64,000 bases of DNA, taken from Actinomycetota bacterium (GTDB lineage Bacteria > Actinomycetota > Thermoleophilia > Gaiellales > Gaiellaceae). The notes beneath the pieces were generated by a model. It made no database searches. It had not been told where the DNA came from and saw only the letters and a program-made list of their open reading frames with translations. Positions 50,814-58,294 of the stretch are shown here, in pieces. Within the stretch, counting starts at the first letter, position 1. Each line of letters starts with the position of its first letter. The DNA lies in assembly GCA_005888315.1 (NCBI GenBank), contig VAWH01000025.1, positions 21,104 to 85,103 on the forward strand. The letters are read 5' to 3'. The translations under genes were made by a program, and so were the position numbers.

Positions 50814-51221
50814 TCAGCCCGAGTCCTCGAGCTCGGCCAGCTGTTCGCGCGCGAGTCGCCACATTTCCTCGGCGAATCCGGGCTCGGCTGACAGCATGCG
50901 CTCGAACTCGGCGCGCCCGAGCGCGAGGCAGGTCACGGGCGTCTTGGCGACGACCCGCGCTCGCCGCAACCCGTCCTTTTCGAGGAGCGAGATCTCGCCG
51001 ACCACGTCGCCGGCGCCGAGCTCACGCTGCTTCCCGTGCGCCTCCACGACGACGCTGCCGTCGCAGATCACGAACAAGCCGGCGCCCGGCGTCCGCGGCT
51101 CGATCAGTACCTGGTTCGCAGGGAACTCGACCTGCGAGAACGAAGCGGCGAGTCGTTCCAGCGCGTCGTCGTCGAACCCCGCAAAGAGGGGGCTTCGGCG
51201 GAGGAGATCGGCAGTAGCCAA
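50814..51221 (-). CDS. Single cyclic-nucleotide-binding-domain protein
   Basis: 135 residues, one cNMP domain: RRSPLFAGFDDDALERLAAS, the beta-roll with GAGLFVICDGSVVVE and ELGAGDVVGEISLLEKDGLR, and a C-terminal helix. No DNA-binding domain, so not a Crp/Fnr regulator; more like a stand-alone sensor. The phosphate-binding arginine of true cAMP sites is not clearly placed. Start is TTG, 4 nt after the ybaB stop, so it is embedded in the dnaX-ybaB-recR unit. Confidence 0.8.
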   Translation of the reverse strand: MATADLLRRSPLFAGFDDDALERLAASFSQVEFPANQVLIEPRTPGAGLFVICDGSVVVEAHGKQRELGAGDVVGEISLLEKDGLRRARVVAKTPVTCLALGRAEFERMLSAEPGFAEEMWRLAREQLAELEDSG

Positions 51222-51225
51222 CGCC

Positions 51226-51546
51226 TTAGAGGCCAGGCAGCCCGAGTCCCTGCATGCCGCCCATGGCGCCGCCGAGCTTCGTCTCGACGAGCTGCTGGGC
51301 CGAGCGCAGGGCCTCGTTGACGGCCGCGAGCACCGTGTCGGCGAGCAGTTCCGGATCGTCGGCGTCGATCGCCTCCGGTGCGATCTTGATCTCCGTGATC
51401 TCTAGCGCGCCGGTCGCCTTGACCGTGACCATGCCGCCGCCGGCCGAGGCTTCGACCGTCTCGCCGGCGAGCTCCTCCTGGGCCTTCGCCATCTGCGCCT
51501 GCATCTGCTGGGCCTGTTGCATCAGCTTCTCGAAGTCCATCGCCAC
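51226..51546 (-). CDS. YbaB/EbfC nucleoid-associated protein
   Basis: 106 residues: MAMDFEKLMQQAQQMQAQMA followed by ELAGETVEASAGGGMVTVKA, the standard YbaB fold. Binds DNA as a dimer. The GTG at 51546 follows the dnaX stop by 2 nt with GAGGAG ahead of it; an ATG two codons in is an alternative. Confidence 0.92.
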   Translation of the reverse strand: MAMDFEKLMQQAQQMQAQMAKAQEELAGETVEASAGGGMVTVKATGALEITEIKIAPEAIDADDPELLADTVLAAVNEALRSAQQLVETKLGGAMGGMQGLGLPGL

Positions 51547-51548
51547 GG

Positions 51549-53135
51549 CTACTCCTCTACCTCGCGGGCGTCGAATGTCTCCTTGATCAGCGAAACCAGA
51601 TCGTCCTCGCCGGCGGGCTCCTCCTCGGAGGGCTCGCCGTCACCGCCGTTCGCGCCGAGCTCGAAGGCGAGGGCGAGCCGCCGCCCGGTCACCTCGTAGA
51701 GCGCGTCCGCGAGCAGGGTCGCGTTTTTCGGCTCCTCGGCCAGTTGGCGGTGAAAGGACGCGTTGCGAGGAAACTCGAGCGTCAGGGTGTCACCGGCGAG
51801 CTCGGCCGGATGGGCCTCGCGCAGGACGGACGCGGTCGGAATCGATTTCTCCTCGACGGCCGGCAACACCGCCCGCTGCCAGGCCTCTTGCAGCTGCTCG
51901 AGGTCGACCGACGGCGGTTCTCGCGGTGGCGCAGGCGGTTCAGCAGGCGTCTCTTTCGGGCGTGCCTCGGGACCAGGTCCCACGCCATGTCCAGAACCGC
52001 CGCGCTCCTCGAGCTGCTCGAGCCGATAGGCCGTCGCTTCGCGGGAGAGGTCAGCCGCCGGGCGAGTCACCTTAACGAGCGCGAGCTCGAGCGGCAGGCG
52101 TGGATCAGCCCCCTGCCGCAGGTCCTCGACGGCGACGGCAAGCAGGTCGCAAAGCCGGAGCACCGTCGCCTCGCCGAGCTGGTTCGCCTGCTCATGCAGC
52201 CGCTCGCGCACCTCTTCGGTCACCGGCAGCGAGTCGGGCACATGACCCATGTGCTGGACGAGCAAGAGATGCCGCAGGTGCTCGAGCAGGTCGGTGACGA
52301 GCCGCCCCAGGTCCTGGCCCTGCTCGGAGAGCTCTTCGATGAACGTCAACGCGCCGGCCGTGTCGCGGTCGACGATCAGGTCGCAGAGGCGGAAGAGAGC
52401 CTCCTCCTCGATCGCGCCGAGCAGCTGGAGCACGTCCTGGACGGTGATCTTCTTTCCGGTCGCCGCCGCGAGCTGGTCGAGCGTCGAGACCGCGTCGCGG
52501 TAGGCCCCTCGCGCGGCGCGCGCAACGAGCGCCAGCGCCGCGTCCGGCACCTCGATCTCCTCGCCGTCGGCGACCCAGCGCAGGACGCGCACGAGCTCAG
52601 GCAGCCGCGGCCGCGCGAACACGAACGTCTGGCAGCGAGAGCGAACGGTCGGCAGCATCTTGCCGAGGTCGGTCGTGCAGAAGACAAAGACGAGGTGGGG
52701 CGGGGGTTCCTCGATCAGCTTCAGCAGCGCATTGAAGGCCGCATCCGTGAGCTGGTGCGCCTCGTCGAGGATGTAGACCTTGTAGCGGCCCTCGACGGGC
52801 TGCAGGACGGCGTGGTCGCGGATGTCGCGAATGTCGTCGATTCCGCGCTGCGAGGCGGCGTCCATCTCGACGACGTCGAGCGACGTGCCCGACGCGATCG
52901 CCCGGCAGATGTGGCACTCGGTATCGGGCTGTGACGTCGGCCCCCGCTCGCAATTCAGCGCCTTGGCGAGAATGCGCGCCAGCGAGGTTTTGCCGGTGCC
53001 GCGCGGCCCGGCGAAAAGGTAGGCCTGCCGGATCTGCCCGGCGTCGATCGCGTTCTTGAGCGTCCGGACGACCGGCTCCTGCCCGACGACGTCGTCGAAC
53101 CCCTGCGGGCGGTACTTCCGGTAGAGCGCGGCCAC
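51549..53135 (-). CDS. dnaX: DNA polymerase III gamma/tau subunit
   Basis: 528 residues. ALYRKYRPQGFDDVVGQEPV opening, Walker A FAGPRGTGKTSLA (about 41-53), a cysteine-rich zinc site (CERGPTSQPDTECHIC) and DEAH-type VYILDEAHQLTD; the C-terminal third is Pro/Glu-rich as in tau. Clamp loader ATPase. GTG start with TAGCAT 7 nt upstream. Next gene on the other strand is an MFS transporter, which separates dnaX from the SRP RNA that often sits just upstream of it. Confidence 0.95.
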   Translation of the reverse strand: MAALYRKYRPQGFDDVVGQEPVVRTLKNAIDAGQIRQAYLFAGPRGTGKTSLARILAKALNCERGPTSQPDTECHICRAIASGTSLDVVEMDAASQRGIDDIRDIRDHAVLQPVEGRYKVYILDEAHQLTDAAFNALLKLIEEPPPHLVFVFCTTDLGKMLPTVRSRCQTFVFARPRLPELVRVLRWVADGEEIEVPDAALALVARAARGAYRDAVSTLDQLAAATGKKITVQDVLQLLGAIEEEALFRLCDLIVDRDTAGALTFIEELSEQGQDLGRLVTDLLEHLRHLLLVQHMGHVPDSLPVTEEVRERLHEQANQLGEATVLRLCDLLAVAVEDLRQGADPRLPLELALVKVTRPAADLSREATAYRLEQLEERGGSGHGVGPGPEARPKETPAEPPAPPREPPSVDLEQLQEAWQRAVLPAVEEKSIPTASVLREAHPAELAGDTLTLEFPRNASFHRQLAEEPKNATLLADALYEVTGRRLALAFELGANGGDGEPSEEEPAGEDDLVSLIKETFDAREVEE

Positions 53136-53141
53136 TCGCCC

Positions 53142-53149
53142 GATGCTAT
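53142..53149 (-). promoter_or_regulatory. -10 box of dnaX operon
   Basis: TAGCAT on the minus strand, 7 nt before the GTG of dnaX. Confidence 0.5.
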
Positions 53150-53218
53150 CGCCCGCGGCAGCGGACGGTCAGCCGACTTCTCTCCGTGAGGTGCGTCGGT
53201 CTTCCTATCATGCCGCCG

Positions 53219-54739
53219 ATGGAGGCCGGGTCGCCCGAAGTTCGTCGCTGGACGCTGATCGCCGTCTGCGTGACGACGTTCATGTTGCTGCTCGACATCA
53301 CGATCGTGAACGTCGCGCTGCCGAGCATCCAGCACCGGCTGAAAGCCGATCTGACCGGCCTGCAGTGGGTTGTCGACGCCTACGCGCTCGCGCTCGCGGC
53401 GTTGATTCTCACCGCCGGAGCGCTCGCCGACAGGTTCGGTCGGCGCCTGCTGTTCACGTTCGGCGTCGTCGTCTTCAGCAGCGCCTCGCTGCTCTGCGGC
53501 TTGGCCTGGAACATCACTGTGCTCGACGTGGCAAGGGGCCTGCAGGGGATCGGCGGTGCGGCGCTGTTCGCAACGGCGCTCGCGCTGATCGGTCACGAGT
53601 ACCGTGGCCCCGAGCGCTTCGGCGCAATCGCAGTCTGGGGCGCCACCGTCGGCGCGGCTGTTGCCTCGGGGCCGCTCGTCGGCGGCGTCCTGACCGACGC
53701 GTTCGGCTGGCGCTGGGTCTTCTTCGTCAACGTCCCGGTCGGGGCGTTTGCGCTCCTGATCGCGAGGACGCGGATGATCGAGTCGCGGGACCTCGGCGCC
53801 CTCCGAACGGATTTCGCCGGCCTGGTCTCGTTTACGGCGGCGCTGTTCCTGATCGTCTTCGGACTCCTCCGCGGCAACGCCGAAGGCTGGGGTAGCGGCT
53901 TGATCCTCTCGACGCTCGTCGCCGGCGTCGTGCTGCTCGCCGTCTTCGTGTTGGTCGAGGCACGTCAGGAACGGCCGATGCTGGACATTTCGCTCTTCCG
54001 CCGGCCCGCGTTCCTCGGCGTCTCGCTCGCGACCTTCGCCATCGGCGCCGGCATGTTCGCGCTCTTTCCTTACCTCTCGATCTACCTGCAGGACATCCTC
54101 GGCACCTCGCCGCTCGGAGCCGGCCTGCGGTTCCTACCGCTTACCGCCTTCGTGTTTCTCGTGCCCCTGCTGACTCGAGGGATCGCCCAGCGCGCGCAGC
54201 CGTGGGTACTTGCCTCTCTCGGTCTGCTGCTCGTGTCGATCGCGTTGCTGCTGATGCACGGCCTCACGACCGGCTCCCGCTGGACCGCTCTTCTTCCCGG
54301 CTTCGTGATTGGCGGGATCGGCATCGGGCTTGCGAATCCGACCCTTGCCGCTGCTGCGCTGCGCACGGTCGACCCCGCCCGGTCGGGCATGGCGTCCGGT
54401 ATCAACAACGCCTTCCGCCTCAGCGGCGTCTCGATCGGCGTCGCCGCGCTGGGAGCCGTGCTCGAGGGCCGCGTATCCACGTCGCTCGCCTCGACGGCGC
54501 ACGTGCATAGCCAAGGGCTCGCCGCTGCCGTGAGCTCGGCGGGAACGCGGGCGGTGAGCGCGCATCCTGGCCTCATACATCCCGCGGTGACGGCCTTCGT
54601 GAGTGGGCTGAACGCCGTCCTCCTCGTCGGCTGCGGGATCGTCTTCGCGGGCGCGGTTGCGGCGGCCATTTTGATGCGCGTACCTGCCGCGACAGGAGTG
54701 AGAGCCCCGGCCTTGGCCGAAGAAAGCCGCGGCACCTGA
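53219..54739 (+). CDS. MFS drug-efflux transporter (EmrB/QacA, DHA2 type)
   Basis: 506 residues with 14 predicted helices. LDITIVNVALPSIQ is the DHA2 motif in helix 1; ALADRFGRRLLF is the loop-2/3 motif, and VASGPLVGGVLTDAFGWRW is motif C of antiporters. Predicted to export hydrophobic drugs. ATG at 53219 has TATCAT 7 nt upstream; an earlier ATG (53186) is less likely. Its 3' end overlaps the SRP RNA gene on the other strand by about 14 bp. Confidence 0.92.
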   Translation: MEAGSPEVRRWTLIAVCVTTFMLLLDITIVNVALPSIQHRLKADLTGLQWVVDAYALALAALILTAGALADRFGRRLLFTFGVVVFSSASLLCGLAWNITVLDVARGLQGIGGAALFATALALIGHEYRGPERFGAIAVWGATVGAAVASGPLVGGVLTDAFGWRWVFFVNVPVGAFALLIARTRMIESRDLGALRTDFAGLVSFTAALFLIVFGLLRGNAEGWGSGLILSTLVAGVVLLAVFVLVEARQERPMLDISLFRRPAFLGVSLATFAIGAGMFALFPYLSIYLQDILGTSPLGAGLRFLPLTAFVFLVPLLTRGIAQRAQPWVLASLGLLLVSIALLLMHGLTTGSRWTALLPGFVIGGIGIGLANPTLAAAALRTVDPARSGMASGINNAFRLSGVSIGVAALGAVLEGRVSTSLASTAHVHSQGLAAAVSSAGTRAVSAHPGLIHPAVTAFVSGLNAVLLVGCGIVFAGAVAAAILMRVPAATGVRAPALAEESRGT

Positions 54740-54803
54740 GAGGAATTCTTAGCGCTGCTTCCTTCCGGATCTGACGCGGTTCGAACACTCTCAGTGCCGC
54801 GGA
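54726..54803 (-). ncRNA. ffs: Signal recognition particle RNA (4.5S-like)
   Basis: The conserved domain IV is unmistakable on the minus strand: GTCAGATCCGGAAGGAAGCA GC, with the GGAA tetraloop and the symmetric loop bases. The outer stem pairs CCGCGGCACTGAGAG with CTCTCAGGTGCCGCGG, enclosing about 78 nt. Binds Ffh to target nascent membrane proteins. Ends are approximate. In many bacteria ffs lies just upstream of dnaX; here the order is kept on the minus strand but the MFS gene lies between. Confidence 0.85.
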
Positions 54804-54844
54804 CAGCCGAATCGTAGCGGCCGGCGCTATTCTCGTTCGCGCCG

Positions 54845-54916
54845 GGGCGCGTAGCTCAGCGGGAGAGCGCCCGCTTCACACGCGGGAGGTCGCTGGTTCG
54901 ATCCCAGCCGCGCCCA
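54845..54916 (+). tRNA. tRNA-Val, anticodon CAC
   Basis: Acceptor GGGCGCG/CGCGCCC, D-arm GCTC..GAGC, anticodon stem CCCGC/GCGGG with loop TTCACAC (anticodon CAC), variable AGGTC, T-arm GCTGG-TTCGATC-CCAGC and discriminator A. 72 nt; the CCA end is not encoded (the genome reads ACTG). Confidence 0.95.
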
Positions 54917-54917
54917 C

Positions 54918-54951
54918 TGAGAGACCCGCTGGAAACGGCGGGTTTCTCTTT
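54918..54951 (+). terminator. Intrinsic terminator of tRNA-Val
   Basis: GAGACCCGC-TGGAAACG-GCGGGTTTCTC followed by TTTG, starting two bases after the tRNA. Confidence 0.75.
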
Positions 54952-55086
54952 GCTCCGGCTTTGCAGCGCGTGCAGGATGCTCGCCCTTGGAAACGGTTTT
55001 GGAAACGGGCGGCCGACCCTGCGGCTCGAGGCCGACACACTTTTGCCGCTCTTGTGCGAGCGGGGGCCACGTGCAAGGCTCGACGC

Positions 55087-55290
55087 ATGAACGAACTCAA
55101 CGACTACCGCACGCACCGACAGCTCACCAGCTTCGAGGAGCGCTTCACGCGGCTCGAGCGGCTCGCTGACGAGCTCGCTCGAGTGAGCGACGAGCTCGGC
55201 GCCGTCGTCGCCCCGCGGCCGGCGCTCTCACTCGTCGAGCGCGGTTCCAGCCCCTCAACGGACGATGCTCCCCGGTTAGGCGAACTCTGA
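55087..55290 (+). CDS. Small charged helical protein
   Basis: 67 residues from ATG at 55087: MNELNDYRTHRQLTSFEERF with heptad-like LERLADELARVSDELGAVV, then a Ser/Pro-rich tail. Probably a short coiled coil. The region up to the tRNA has no other signal. Its 3' end overlaps the convergent gene at 55276 by 15 bp. Function unknown; existence moderately supported by codon use and length. Confidence 0.4.
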   Translation: MNELNDYRTHRQLTSFEERFTRLERLADELARVSDELGAVVAPRPALSLVERGSSPSTDDAPRLGEL

Positions 55291-55710
55291 CCGGATCATC
55301 TCGGGGCCACCGTCCTCAGGGAGGCTGCGAAGACGTACGAGAATCTCCTCCGCAGATCCGAACCAGTCGAAGGCCGGTGCGTGGGTCGAACCCTGAAGAA
55401 CCGCGTTGCCCTGGCCTCGAATCGCCTTTAAGACGTCCACTGCTTCGTCTGCGGCAGTCGCAGTCGTCCCCATTCGAATGCCCGAGCGAACCTGTAACAA
55501 GGGCAACTGGATCGTCACGCCGTCGTCGGATGTCGCGCCAAGAAACATGGCGCCAGAGGCGTCAGGAGCGATCTGCAGTTGGCGATATCCGTGCAGCGGA
55601 GCGACCTCGGCCCAAATCCGATTCAATTTCTCCTCGGTAGCGACAGGCGCCGGCGTCGGCTGCACCGCGGCTAATACGCCGACGACGAGTGCTTTCGGGA
55701 TCATCTCCAT
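55276..55710 (-). CDS. Hypothetical protein, possibly exported
   Basis: 144 residues from ATG at 55710 (other ATGs at 55704 and 55725). The first 20 residues are hydrophobic (MIPKALVVGVLAAVQPTPAP) and could be a signal peptide. The body, with WAEVAPLHGYRQLQIAPDAS and GMTATAADEAVDVLKAIRGQ-like helices, is acidic and soluble. No family recognised. It sits in the tRNA-adjacent gene-poor zone, and codon use is slightly less GC-rich than the core genes. Confidence 0.45.
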   Translation of the reverse strand: MEMIPKALVVGVLAAVQPTPAPVATEEKLNRIWAEVAPLHGYRQLQIAPDASGAMFLGATSDDGVTIQLPLLQVRSGIRMGTTATAADEAVDVLKAIRGQGNAVLQGSTHAPAFDWFGSAEEILVRLRSLPEDGGPEMIRSEFA

Positions 55711-56279
55711 GCGCGGCGGAGGCATCGTACTCGGGGAGCGACGCGCCGCGTGTGCTTCCTCGAAGCCGGTCTATCGAGAGACCTAGCCGGTGGCTTGCGG
55801 CCTACGCGGGGACTCCCGTCAGACCAGCCGACCGAAGATCCGCTCGCCCTCGATCCTGTCGACGAAGAAGACCTCGGCTTCGCTGAGCGTTTGGTTTTAC
55901 GTCCGGTTTTTACGCCCCCCGTACGTAGATGGGCCGCCCGGCCCATGACAGTGCGGCTCGAAGCCCCGAGACTACGGGGACGTCGAAGAAATGGAGCTGG
56001 GTGCCCCAAGGGAGGGGGATGTTCCCGGAACTGCGGCCGCTCCGAGAACAGACCACCCAGCCCCGTCTTCGAGGGTAGCGCGATGGCTCCGATGCGGCGG
56101 GAGCCTTCGTTGAGCCGGCGGGAGCCGCCTCGCTGCGGCGACAGGAGGCCCCGCCGGCTCGCCTTCTCCGTTGCTCGCTGGCATGTCGTTTCCTGCTGGT
56201 GCCGGCGACGCAATCGCGGCCCTTAGTGAGAGAGCCCCGGGCAGGGGCTCTCTCGTCGATGCTCCGCCCTGATCGCGGC
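55711..56279. other. Gene-poor stretch, no supported ORF; strong hairpin at 56228-56254
   Basis: About 570 bp in which frames on both strands are open but read as Arg/Pro/Ser-rich noise. The minus strand does end with a protein-like NIPLPWGTQLHFFDVPVVSG before a stop at 55910-55912, which may be a remnant of a gene. GAGAGAGCCCC-GGGCA-GGGGCTCTCTC (56228-56254) is a perfect 11-bp stem just past the secreted low-complexity gene and probably its terminator. Nothing else is visible. Confidence 0.4.
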
Positions 56280-56948
56280 TTACTTCCCGTGTCCGTGGAC
56301 GTTGCCGCCTCCGCCTCCGGGATTGCCCTGGCCGTGGCTCTCGCCTTGGCCCTGGACGCTGGAGTGCCCGTGGCCCTGACCATTGCCTTGGCCCTTGGGC
56401 TTGCTCTGGCCGTGGCCCGGACCATTGCCTTGGCCTTTGCCCTTACCGTGGCTTTGGCCGTTGGCCTTGCTTTGGCCGTTGGCCTTGCCTTGGCCGTTGG
56501 CCTTGCCTTGGCCCTGAAGTCCGGTGCCGTTGTCCAGGAGTCCCTGAGTCGAGCGCTCATGACCACGAGCGTGGGCCTTGTTCTTGCCCTTGTGCTGCCC
56601 GTTGGAGTGGTGCTGAGCCTTCCCATGCTGTCTCGCCGGCTTCTCGCCCTGCTCCGAGGTGAGGCTCTGTTGCGGACAGGCCCCCACTGTGTCGCCATGG
56701 CCGAGGTGTGCCGGCAACGCTCGCTCCGAGACGTTGATCGTCACGAACGGGTTCTTCTGCGAGTGAGTGTGGTGACAGATCGTCACCTTGGACGGTGGGT
56801 ACTGAGCGGCGGTCGCGGAGATGTTTGAAACTCCCACGAGCCTTGCGGCATAGCCGACCCCACCCACGGACGCGAGCGCTGCAACTGCGAGAGCGGCTGC
56901 TCCAGCGGCGGCGAAGCGAGCGCGTCCAGATTTCCAGAATCGATTCAT
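56280..56948 (-). CDS. Secreted protein with HGD motif domain and GQ/K-rich repeats
   Basis: 222 residues. Signal peptide 1-35. Residues 48-90 carry a motif (VTICHHTHSQKNPFVTINV, then ALPAHLGHGDTVGAC) that recurs in exported actinobacterial and Bacteroidetes proteins and may bind metal through its histidines. From about 110 on it is repetitive: GQGKANGQ and GHGQSKPKGQGNGQ units, ending GGGGGNVHGHGK. Likely extracellular, positively charged and matrix-associated. No function known. Confidence 0.65.
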   Translation of the reverse strand: MNRFWKSGRARFAAAGAAALAVAALASVGGVGYAARLVGVSNISATAAQYPPSKVTICHHTHSQKNPFVTINVSERALPAHLGHGDTVGACPQQSLTSEQGEKPARQHGKAQHHSNGQHKGKNKAHARGHERSTQGLLDNGTGLQGQGKANGQGKANGQSKANGQSHGKGKGQGNGPGHGQSKPKGQGNGQGHGHSSVQGQGESHGQGNPGGGGGNVHGHGK

Positions 56949-57075
56949 ACGCGGCCCCCCTAGTTGAGGTCTGTTTCTTAGTCTTCGGAAAATGACGCCC
57001 GGAACTTGACAATCTTGCCTTCTCCTTCGGCCGGAATCCGTCGGTGCGGTGCGCCGCTGTCGCGTTTTGCGGGAA

Positions 57076-57384
57076 CTGCGACACGTTCACGATCCGTCCA
57101 TAGCCTCGTTTGCTCATCTCCCGCGCAGCAGCTTGGGTGCAGTAGAAGGTGCCGGAGAGATTGACGTCGAGTTGGCGTTGCCAGTCCTCCGGGGTGATCT
57201 CGAGGAATTCGGCCCGCTTCTCGATGCCCGCGTTGTTGACGAGCACGTCCAGCCTTTCGAACTCGTCCGCGTTGACGTCGAAGACAGCGATATTGGCCCC
57301 TTCGCTGGCGCAGCGCACTGCGATCGCCTTGCCGATGCCCTGACCACCACCGGTCACGATCGCCACTTGATTTTCGAGGACCAT
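57076..57384 (-). pseudogene. Degraded short-chain dehydrogenase gene
   Basis: Starts like an intact SDR with a strong ribosome-binding site (GGGAGGAGCAG) and the cofactor motif VAIVTGGGQGIGKAIAVRCA. After FDVNADEFE about 25 residues are missing and the sequence resumes at RLDVLVNNAGIEKRAEFLEI, then runs to GYGRIVNVSQ before losing similarity near 57076. The catalytic Ser-Tyr-Lys region and C-terminus are absent. The frame stays open by chance to 56557, overlapping another gene. A pseudogene in the tRNA-adjacent zone. Confidence 0.75.
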
Positions 57385-57458
57385 CTGCTCCTCCCAGTTC
57401 CGAGGTTCCGAGTCGGTTGGGGTTTCTCAGACCTCTATCGCGACCGATGCGCAGCCGC

Positions 57459-58058
57459 TCATCCGAGCGGGCGCCGTTTCTGCGGGTAGACGGTCTCCCC
57501 TCGGGCGAGCATGGTCACGAACTGCTCGATCCGGCGCGCGCGGGTGTCTGCTCGCTTGGCGCTCGAGATCCGATACAGAACCGCATAGCGGTTCCGGCTG
57601 TCGAGGCCTTCGAACATCGCCTGTGCCTTCGGCTCGGCGGCGAGTGCTGCGGCTAGGTCGGGCGGAACCTCGATGCTCGCCTGGCCGGGATAGGCGGCAC
57701 CCCACCGACCGTCGGCCTTTGCCCGCTTCATCTCCGCCGCGCCGGCCGGATGCATCCGCCCTTCGGCCAGCAGTCGCTCGGCGATGCCGGTGTTTCGCTC
57801 GGACCACGAGCTGCGCCGCCGGCGAGGCGTGAAGCGCTGACGGTAGGTGGCCTCGTCGCGGCGACGGACCTGGCCGTCGATCCAGCCGTGGCAGAGCGCT
57901 TCCTCGAGCGCCTGGTCGTACGTGAGGCTGGTCGGTTCTACCGTCCCCTTCTTGGCGAGGACCAGCCAGACGCTCCCTGGCTCTGCGTGGTGCTCGCCGA
58001 GCCAGACGCGCCAGGCGGCCGCATCGCGGACGATCAGCTCAGGCGGCTCGGCGGCCAT
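57459..58058 (-). CDS. YdeI/OmpD-associated family protein
   Basis: 199 residues from ATG at 58058; upstream frame is Arg-rich noise. Contains WRVWLGEHHAEPGSVWLVLA, EALCHGWIDGQVRRRDEATY, RFTPRRRRSSWSERN and the C-terminal YdeI domain (DSRNRYAVLYRISSAKRADT...RIEQFVTMLARGE). The family is linked to bacteriocin or antimicrobial-peptide tolerance in a few species, but the mechanism is unclear. Confidence 0.85.
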   Translation of the reverse strand: MAAEPPELIVRDAAAWRVWLGEHHAEPGSVWLVLAKKGTVEPTSLTYDQALEEALCHGWIDGQVRRRDEATYRQRFTPRRRRSSWSERNTGIAERLLAEGRMHPAGAAEMKRAKADGRWGAAYPGQASIEVPPDLAAALAAEPKAQAMFEGLDSRNRYAVLYRISSAKRADTRARRIEQFVTMLARGETVYPQKRRPLG

Positions 58059-58294
58059 TCCGTCACAGCCTGCCAGCGTTTCTTCCGTGCGTCCGCAGCT
58101 ACGGATCCGCCGAGTCGAAGAACGTTGCGAACGAACCGGCGATCGCGGTGACCACGAAGAGCGCCCAGATCTCGAGGCTCGCCCCACGTTGACAAGCGTC
58201 CAAGTTCTTCGCCGATCACGCACCGAGTTTCACGGCCGGTTCCGACGCCGCGAGTCGCTCTCACGAATCGCGGATCCAGGCCGATACTAGAATC

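Noticed and set aside
54856..55116. Minus-strand ORF ending GWDRTSDLPRVKRALSR and a neighbour ending AAGIEPATSRV
   Set aside because: This pattern is the well-known false protein produced by the antisense of a tRNA gene; the tRNA-Val lies exactly here.
55701..56226. Several overlapping ORFs of 150-260 codons on both strands
   Set aside because: All are Arg/Pro/Ser-rich with no ribosome-binding site; they overlap one another in different frames, as expected of high-GC non-coding DNA.
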